Source: Struthio camelus (Eukaryota > Chordata > Aves > Struthioniformes > Struthionidae). Taken from it: DNA of 64,000 nt. A program made the position numbers and the translations under genes. Positions 60,155 to 64,000 of this stretch are shown here, one piece after another. Every line of letters begins with the position of its first letter. The stretch's first letter is position 1. The stretch covers positions 6,696,001-6,760,000 of the forward strand of contig NC_090964.1 in the NCBI RefSeq assembly GCF_040807025.1. The letters are read 5' to 3'. A model generated the notes under the pieces. The model ran no database searches. It saw nothing but the letters and a program-made list of their open reading frames with translations, and was not told the DNA's origin.

Positions 60155-61525
60155 TACAGTGTATTCAAATTTGTTGGATTTTTATTTACTTGCCTATCAG
60201 GGTAGGGTGGTGTTAAGATTTTCGCCCCTACTCCCAGGAAGAACCAGGCTCTGAACCAACTGGTTGCCTTGAGAGAAGAACAGGCTGTTCTGCGCAGGCG
60301 TGCTGGGCTCCTGCTTCTTGATCTGTCCAAAGACTACTTGTACTTCAGGCTGCTTAGTCCCTAAAACTGAAGCAGCTATAAAGCCTTGCAGTGCGTAGCT
60401 GTTGGCAGGTTACTCCTAGGGCTGAGAGAGGCTTCTATTTATAATGCTGTTCTTTAGTGTTGGGCATGTTCCCTTTCCTAGTGGCTTGTCAAGTTGCTGG
60501 TGGGGGAGGGAGTCCTACTGTGGCTGCCTGCTCAGTTGATAGTTATCCAAGATCCCCTTCTGCTAGCGACTGTACCGGGTGTCTCTGCTGCTACTAGCTT
60601 TCCACAACTTTATTCTCTTCTGCTGACAGTCATGAACAGCAAAAAGGCTCAAGTAACTCGGACGTGCTTGTTTTGTGTAGCCGACCCACCTGCAAAGTGG
60701 TCCCTCTTGGAAGGGGAGGGCGAGAAGCTCCAAAAGGACTAATCTTCCAGATCAACTGATGTTCAGGCCCGATTCCCATGTGATGGCTGAATGCTGGCTG
60801 CCTGTAGCTGGGTGCGAGCTCCTCGGAGAGCTCTGGCTGCCCTCCAGCCTAAGATGAAGTTTCACTTCCCCTTGTTAAGCTACAGGCAGTTCTGGTTCCA
60901 CTGCAACAATCGGACTTGGCAACATGCCAGTCACTGTTTGGGACAAACTTGCTGGCTCTGCTTCTCCAAATTCTTACAGTTCAGGGGCCAAGCTTCCCTC
61001 TGACAACAGTCTGGGATTGTTCTTGCTGGGCTGGCACCACGGTTACTCATGTAAGAATGCATCCCTATTGTCTGCTTAAGTAGGACTCGGCTCTTGCAGA
61101 GCTGATTTCTGTTTGAACTGTGCTGGCTTTCTCTCTAGACCTGTTGACAGTGAGATAGGATGCCTGCCTACTGTTCACTTGCTGGCGTGCAACCCTTAGG
61201 GCTCCGCACCAGGCATGAAACTCCTGCCTTCCCCTGAATGCATCTTACGTGTGGGAGGGGCTCTAAAATATCTGCTCAGTCAGTAAGCTGCCTTCTCACT
61301 GCTGGGAGTAGGTCCTGCAGAGTGACTGTTGATGCCCTGGTGAATAAGCCGCCTCTGAATTTGTGACCCTGAGCGGAGCAGCAAAATCCCTGACAGAGTT
61401 GGCTTGTCATTGTTGGAGAGGATCAGACTATACAAAAGGATGTTAGTGGAAAGTACTAGTTGTGATCAGAAAGGAGCTATCAATGTTTACAACTGAGATT
61501 TGGATCCCTCTTTTGTTAATTGTCA

Positions 61526-61531
61526 AATAAA
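61526..61531 (+). terminator. TENT5B: Poly(A) signal 3 of TENT5B
   Basis: AATAAA in TGTCAAATAAAAACATAT is followed by AGTGTGGAGTCTGTC, a strong downstream element. It is the most distal signal seen. Confidence 0.6.
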
Positions 61532-61559
61532 AACATATATTTTCTCACAGTGTGGAGTC

Positions 61560-64000
61560 TGTCATTATTTTTGCTCTAAACAGGAGGTGATGGACAAGTC
61601 AGGGTGTGCCTGAGTATCTGGTTTGTGTATGAAACATGGATTCTAGGGATGCATGCATTCATGTGTTGGGTGCTCAAGCACTTCCACTGAGTGTTGGCTC
61701 TAGCGCTTTGCTCCTAGGGAAGAAGCGTGTGTTATGTAGTGCGTAGAGCTTAGCAGTGCTGGTTAGAGAGCAGAATCAGGGCCATGTTTAACGTGACTAA
61801 GCTGTTGATTGCAGGAAAAACTGAGGAAGGGCTTAATGGGAAAAAGTTGCTGAAGAGCTGCAGGTAGTCCCTGCTGTAGGTGGAGCAAGCTTCAGACAAG
61901 GGCTTCCTAGAGGGTCCCTTTCCTTTCTCCCCAACTCCTCATGGGTGTAATGGGAGTGGTTTTTTACTCTGTCCTAGTAACTCCCTATTTTTAGACCATT
62001 AGTGTTATGCCCATGGTAGGCTGGTCTGGATTATGCTTGGCACTGCCCAGCTCAGTGACTTACTGAGCCAGTAGTGGCATTGCCCACTCTGAAGCCCACG
62101 TGTGAGCCTGGTAGTACAGTATGGCACATGCCCTGCAGCTAATCTCAGGGGTGACTGATGCCTTGATGTGTCCTAAGGTGTTCAGCAGCCCCCTGTATCG
62201 ACCAGATCCAGTTACAGAGCTTGTCATGTAGGGTTTACATCTGCACTGTTGCCCACAGTAGCCTTTCTTCTGGAAGGAGGTCTGGCCAAGCCCCAAAATC
62301 AGTGAAATGGGAGGAAATTATATATTGAGTCTCCAGAAGGTAAGAAGCATCTAGCTCCAGCCTTGCTGCTCTCGGCTGTCCTTAATCTCCCAGCTCAGCG
62401 TGGAAGGTGGCACCATCATCATGCATGCCAGTAATTAGATCCAGCATGGCATTCAAACTGTATCTTCATCTCTGTAATTAGCCTATCTCTGGTAGTACAC
62501 TGGAGTTTCTACCCGGCCGCGCTGCTCCTCGGTAGCCGCTCGGGCAGCGCGGGTGTTAACTGCGCTATTTGAGATCATGCCGAATGAGAGAACAGGCTGT
62601 CTGTGCGGCTCCTCTTTCCATTTATAGCTGTGTTTAGGCGATCCAGCGCACGGACCCTTGTGCTCTGACGCCTGGTGCCAAGCACGAGACAAATGCTTCA
62701 TTGATATGGACATACCGGGAGGGCAGTTTGCTCCCAGCGGAGCTGCGGCAGCCGGCTCGGGATGGAGCTGAGCTGCTGGAGGATGGCACAACCTCAGGCC
62801 TTTGCTGCGGAGAGCAGCTGGGCCTTTGGGGTGCGAGAGCCCGTCGTTCGCGGGGAAAGAGGCCGGCAGTGAGAGATGTGCAGCGTGCGGCTCGTTGTGT
62901 TTCATCAAACCCTCCTATCTTATCTTCTGGCCCTGGTTGCTGTCTGCTCGAGGTTCTGGCTTAGGGCGTAAAGAAGCGCAGATAGGATTTTGGCTTCTGT
63001 TGAGCGCTGGTTTGGGCAGGGGGGTCATCTGAAAGTCTTTTCCCTGTTTTTTTGATGTGGCCTGTGCGCTGTCTGTTCAGCCCAAAATGCAGTTTCTTGC
63101 AGACCCTAATGCCAGCGAAAAGGAGGCACCGCGGGAAGCTGTGTTTGTCGCCGACCGCCTTCCCCTCCTCCGACTTGTCGCATCCAGCCTAGACTTGGAA
63201 ATGCGCGTTTTCCCTTCGAGCTGCCACGAGAAGAGATCGGCGTGCGCACAGCCTCTCGCCTGCTCCGCCAAGGGCGGCAGCCCGGCTCCCAGCGAAGCCC
63301 CACGCTGCTCCACCAACGCTCGTGCTGCCGGCTTCCCCAGGTACCCAGCTCCGTTCCTCCCGGCTCCTTTTCTCCTGGTAGCTGCTGGCGTGGTGGAGCA
63401 ATGGCTGCGGTGGCCAGCTGAGAGCCGCGGGGAGCGGAGGTCGGCGTGCTGCTCCCTCCTCCAGGCGCTGGCTGCATCCCCCTGCCGCAGCTTGCAGGAA
63501 CTTGACATCGCTGACAAGTTTGATTGCAATCAGCTGCTGGGATCTAAAGTTATTACGGGGATTATAGGCAGAGCCATTGCAAAGCCATGTTTTCTTAGGA
63601 GAGCAAAAATCTCTCGGCATCCTCCAGCAGTTGCACAACCAGGGTATGGGATATGTTGTGGCCAGGACACGAGCGGTGGCAGCCGCAGGGGTGTCCCTGC
63701 AGATCCCCCGCCAGCCCAGCCCAGCCCAGCCCGCGTCCCCGCGCTGGTGGTGCTCGCAGGAGCCGAGGATTTCTGGACGGGACCGTGGTTTTGGCGATGG
63801 AGCCGTGCCAGGGGAGGTGTAGGGTGATGCGTCATGCGTTATCTCTCGCTGGCACAACAAGAGAGAACGTGCATTTTTACTTCTGAAAGCTCACATCATT
63901 TTTCCCGAGTGTCCTCGCCAAGTATGAGCAGGCTGCTCCCAGCTCTGCTTTCTGGCCAGAGAGGGAGATTTCTCTTTGGTGACGGAGGGGGAATCTCTGC
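61560..64000. other. Region downstream of TENT5B, no gene recognised
   Basis: Ordinary DNA to about 62480, then GC-richer DNA to the right edge. The longest frame (63057-63827, plus, 256 codons) has no motif I recognise. In human the next gene is TRNP1; I do not see its coding sequence here, so it probably lies beyond the right edge. Confidence 0.55.

Larger units (their letters stand above)
57689..61560 (+). other. TENT5B: TENT5B 3' UTR (length inferred)
   Basis: AT-richer DNA than the surroundings, without coding signals, contains three canonical poly(A) signals at 59329, 60149 and 61526. The shortest form would have a 1.65-kb 3' UTR and the longest about 3.85 kb. A 24-bp perfect palindrome lies at 58722-58745. 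Confidence 0.65.

Noticed and set aside
63057-63827. 256-codon plus-strand frame at the right edge
   Set aside because: No recognisable domain, biased composition, and overlapping frames of similar length on the other strand. It does not match TRNP1 as I know it.

Overview
The window is nuclear DNA of a vertebrate, most likely a bird. The evidence is a vertebrate gene order with short introns, very GC-rich and minisatellite-rich DNA as on avian microchromosomes, and a single old interspersed repeat that looks like a CR1 LINE tail (about 33239-33350). I cannot name the species. The gene order WDTC1 - SLC9A1 - TENT5B matches human 1p36. From memory the chicken counterpart is on chromosome 23; this was not checked here.

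Layout. (1) 1 to about 9100, minus strand: the 5' end of WDTC1. The window holds the first coding exon (start codon at 648, donor at 601/600), a long intron 1 and a CpG-island promoter with NRF1-, NF-Y- and ZNF143-like sites. The rest of the gene lies off the left edge. (2) About 9110-14600: no gene; from about 13680 the DNA becomes a degenerate C/T-rich TTGCA repeat. (3) 14629-15902: a striking minisatellite with 20 perfect copies of the POU octamer ATTTGCAT (ATGCAAAT on the other strand), ending about 440 bp before the SLC9A1 start codon. (4) 16340-45030, plus strand: SLC9A1 (NHE1), complete. Twelve coding exons with consistent GT/AG junctions and phases give 801 residues; intron 1 is 18.9 kb, and the 3' UTR ends near a poly(A) signal at 45009. 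(5) About 45030-52350: intergenic, with a 7-bp GGATGCG-like repeat (45690-45850), a CACGTG-rich minisatellite (48300-48770) and a G-rich 46-bp minisatellite (51285-52260). (6) 52358 to about 61550, plus strand: TENT5B (FAM46B), two coding exons giving 396 residues, with a TATA box and five CCAAT boxes upstream and a long 3' UTR with three candidate poly(A) signals. (7) 61550-64000: no recognised gene.

The genes do not form a functional unit. WDTC1 is a WD40/TPR protein (a DDB1-CUL4 adaptor that restrains adipogenesis). SLC9A1 is the plasma-membrane Na+/H+ exchanger. TENT5B is a non-canonical poly(A) polymerase. WDTC1 and SLC9A1 are divergent, and SLC9A1 and TENT5B are tandem.

The most unusual property is that each of the three first exons sits beside its own unrelated tandem array. 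The SLC9A1 octamer array is the best candidate for a previously undescribed element. These arrays also create very long open frames on both strands (up to 855 codons) that are almost certainly not proteins.
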